A model generated the notes under the pieces. It saw only the letters and a list, made by a program, of their open reading frames with translations, was not told the DNA's origin and did not search any database. 37,482 nucleotides of DNA from Candidatus Pacearchaeota archaeon. Lineage in GTDB: Archaea; Nanobdellota; Nanobdellia; Pacearchaeales; GW2011-AR1. Of the stretch, positions 36,300-37,482 are shown one piece after another. The stretch covers positions 1-37,482 of the forward strand of contig JAGLOA010000008.1 in assembly GCA_023139205.1 (NCBI GenBank), read 5' to 3'. The first letter of the stretch is position 1. Each line of letters starts with the position of its first letter. The position numbers were made by a program, and so were the translations under genes.

Positions 36300-36473
36300 A
36301 TGGGGCATGACGATCATTATATTTATTTAGGAAGATTAATGGATATGAAAGATGTAGATAAAAAATTAGAAAGAATAGCTTTTGAAGGTCGGCTTCGTGA
36401 AGCAGGGGAGAAGGTTAAGAAAACATTTTATTATTTGATTGGAAAAAAGTATGAAAAAGATGAGAAGATTTGA
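36300..36473 (+). CDS. small hypothetical protein (57 aa), absent from ORF track
   Basis: MGHDDHYIYLGRLMDMKDVDKKLERIAFEGRLREAGEKVKKTFYYLIGKKYEKDEKI; starts 1 nt after upstream stop. Confidence 0.45.
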   Translation: MGHDDHYIYLGRLMDMKDVDKKLERIAFEGRLREAGEKVKKTFYYLIGKKYEKDEKI

Positions 36474-36570
36474 TTGTAGTAAGTTTTAAAAAAGAATTTT
36501 TCTAAAGTAAATTAGGTTCGCGAGCCCACTCGTCACTGGATTACACTGAGTCTCTCGTGAACATCGCTCA

Positions 36571-36642
36571 GCCTACGTGGTCTAACGGCTATGACATATC
36601 CCTGTCGCGGATATAACCCGGGTTCGACTCCCGGCGTGGGCG
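36571..36642 (+). tRNA. tRNA-Asp (anticodon GTC)
   Basis: Acceptor GCCTACG/CGTGGGC + G73, anticodon arm TATCC-CTGTCGC-GGATA, T-arm CCGGG-TTCGACT-CCCGG; CCA not encoded. Confidence 0.94.
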
Positions 36643-36727
36643 TAATACCTTCTTGGCACATTGATGAGAATCACTATGTTGGGAATTTGTCCATATTTTT
36701 TATAAAAAAGAGGAGGTTTGGCAGATT

Positions 36728-37482
36728 ATGAAAATAGATCCTTACAAGCATAAGGAAAGATATCTTTCTTGGAAGAATTCTCTAAATGGCAAAATTTCGG
36801 GAATTTCTGAGAAAAATTCTAAGATATTTTTAGAATATATGTTTGATATGGAACAAGGTCTTAATGTGGCTAGTGGGAGCAGGAAAGGTGCGAGGAGTTA
36901 TATAAGATTGAATAATTTGAAGCAAAGAATTCTTTTTTTAATGAGGAATTTTGAGGAAAGATATAATATAAAAGATATTACAAAAATAAGTGAGCGAGAG
37001 TTGCATGACTTTTTTACTGGAATGAGAAATGGCACGATAAAACGGCAAGATGGCAAGCAGTATATGTCTCCTGTTGATTATGTCAAAATTTTTAAGGCTT
37101 TTTGGCACTGGAATCAAAAGGTTAATAGGAAAAGAGGAATAGCGGTTTATGATATTACTCTTGATTTGGATATAAGCTATAGTAAACCAAAATGGGTTTA
37201 TCTTAATGAAGAACAAGTCAAAAAGTTGTGTGATAATGCAATTTATGATTATAAGGTTTTGATGATGTTTTTATTTGATACTGGAATTAGAGCTCCTACT
37301 GAATTAGTTAATATCAGAGTTTCTGATTTTTATAATGATTTTAAGGAGCTAAATATTCGAGATGAAATTAGTAAAACTTTCGGAAGAAGAATTAAATTAA
37401 TGCTTTGTTCACATTTAATAAAAGAATATGTTAAAGCTAAAAATCTTGGTTCAGAGGATTATCTTTTTACAAAAAATCCTAC
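36728..37482 (+). CDS. tyrosine recombinase / phage-type integrase (3' end outside window)
   Basis: MKIDPYKHKERYLSWKNSL... SAM-like core-binding region, then catalytic-domain start VYLNEEQVKKLCDNAIYDYKVLMMFLFDTGIRAPTELVNIRVSDF...ISKTFGRRIKLML; frame open to window end. Confidence 0.85.
   Translation, partial: MKIDPYKHKERYLSWKNSLNGKISGISEKNSKIFLEYMFDMEQGLNVASGSRKGARSYIRLNNLKQRILFLMRNFEERYNIKDITKISERELHDFFTGMRNGTIKRQDGKQYMSPVDYVKIFKAFWHWNQKVNRKRGIAVYDITLDLDISYSKPKWVYLNEEQVKKLCDNAIYDYKVLMMFLFDTGIRAPTELVNIRVSDFYNDFKELNIRDEISKTFGRRIKLMLCSHLIKEYVKAKNLGSEDYLFTKNP

Noticed and set aside
36938-37216. Minus-strand 92-aa ORF near the right edge
   Set aside because: Lies antisense to the integrase reading frame that is open to the window end.

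Overview
AT-rich archaeal window, probably DPANN-like (Pacearchaeota/Woesearchaeota-type), judged from aIF2-gamma, aIF5B, S6e, S10, Dph2, a PC4-like protein and archaeal TATA boxes. Core content: gyrB 3' end, two small genes and an intein-containing gyrA; a convergent nuclease gene and a BsaWI-like Type II restriction-modification pair; translation genes (aIF2g, S6e, infB/aIF5B, rps10, serS); a MacB-like ABC transporter with two adjacent permeases; a thymidylate module (two-domain ThyX plus dTMP kinase) and a separate kinase/dCMP-deaminase fusion; and a redox/metal gene cluster (CcdA, Trx-like, flavodoxin, MinD-ferredoxin ATPase, methyltransferase, NifX-like, DUF134, CDF transporter with a zinc-ribbon tail, DUF5320-like). 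The right edge has tRNA-Asp(GTC) followed directly by a truncated tyrosine recombinase, so it probably marks a tRNA-targeted integrated element continuing outside the window. Main items to follow up: (1) a GyrA intein with an HNH-like rather than LAGLIDADG-like insertion, between NFG and SVDGD; (2) two copies of TGAATA-N2-TATTCA flanking a TATA-like box upstream of the metal/redox cluster; (3) the tRNA-Asp/integrase boundary; (4) several structured intergenic segments at 14.9-17.1 kb; (5) gene remnants: a poly-T frameshifted membrane protein, a truncated dph2 and a toxin-like stub. All family names come from reading motifs; no database search was run.
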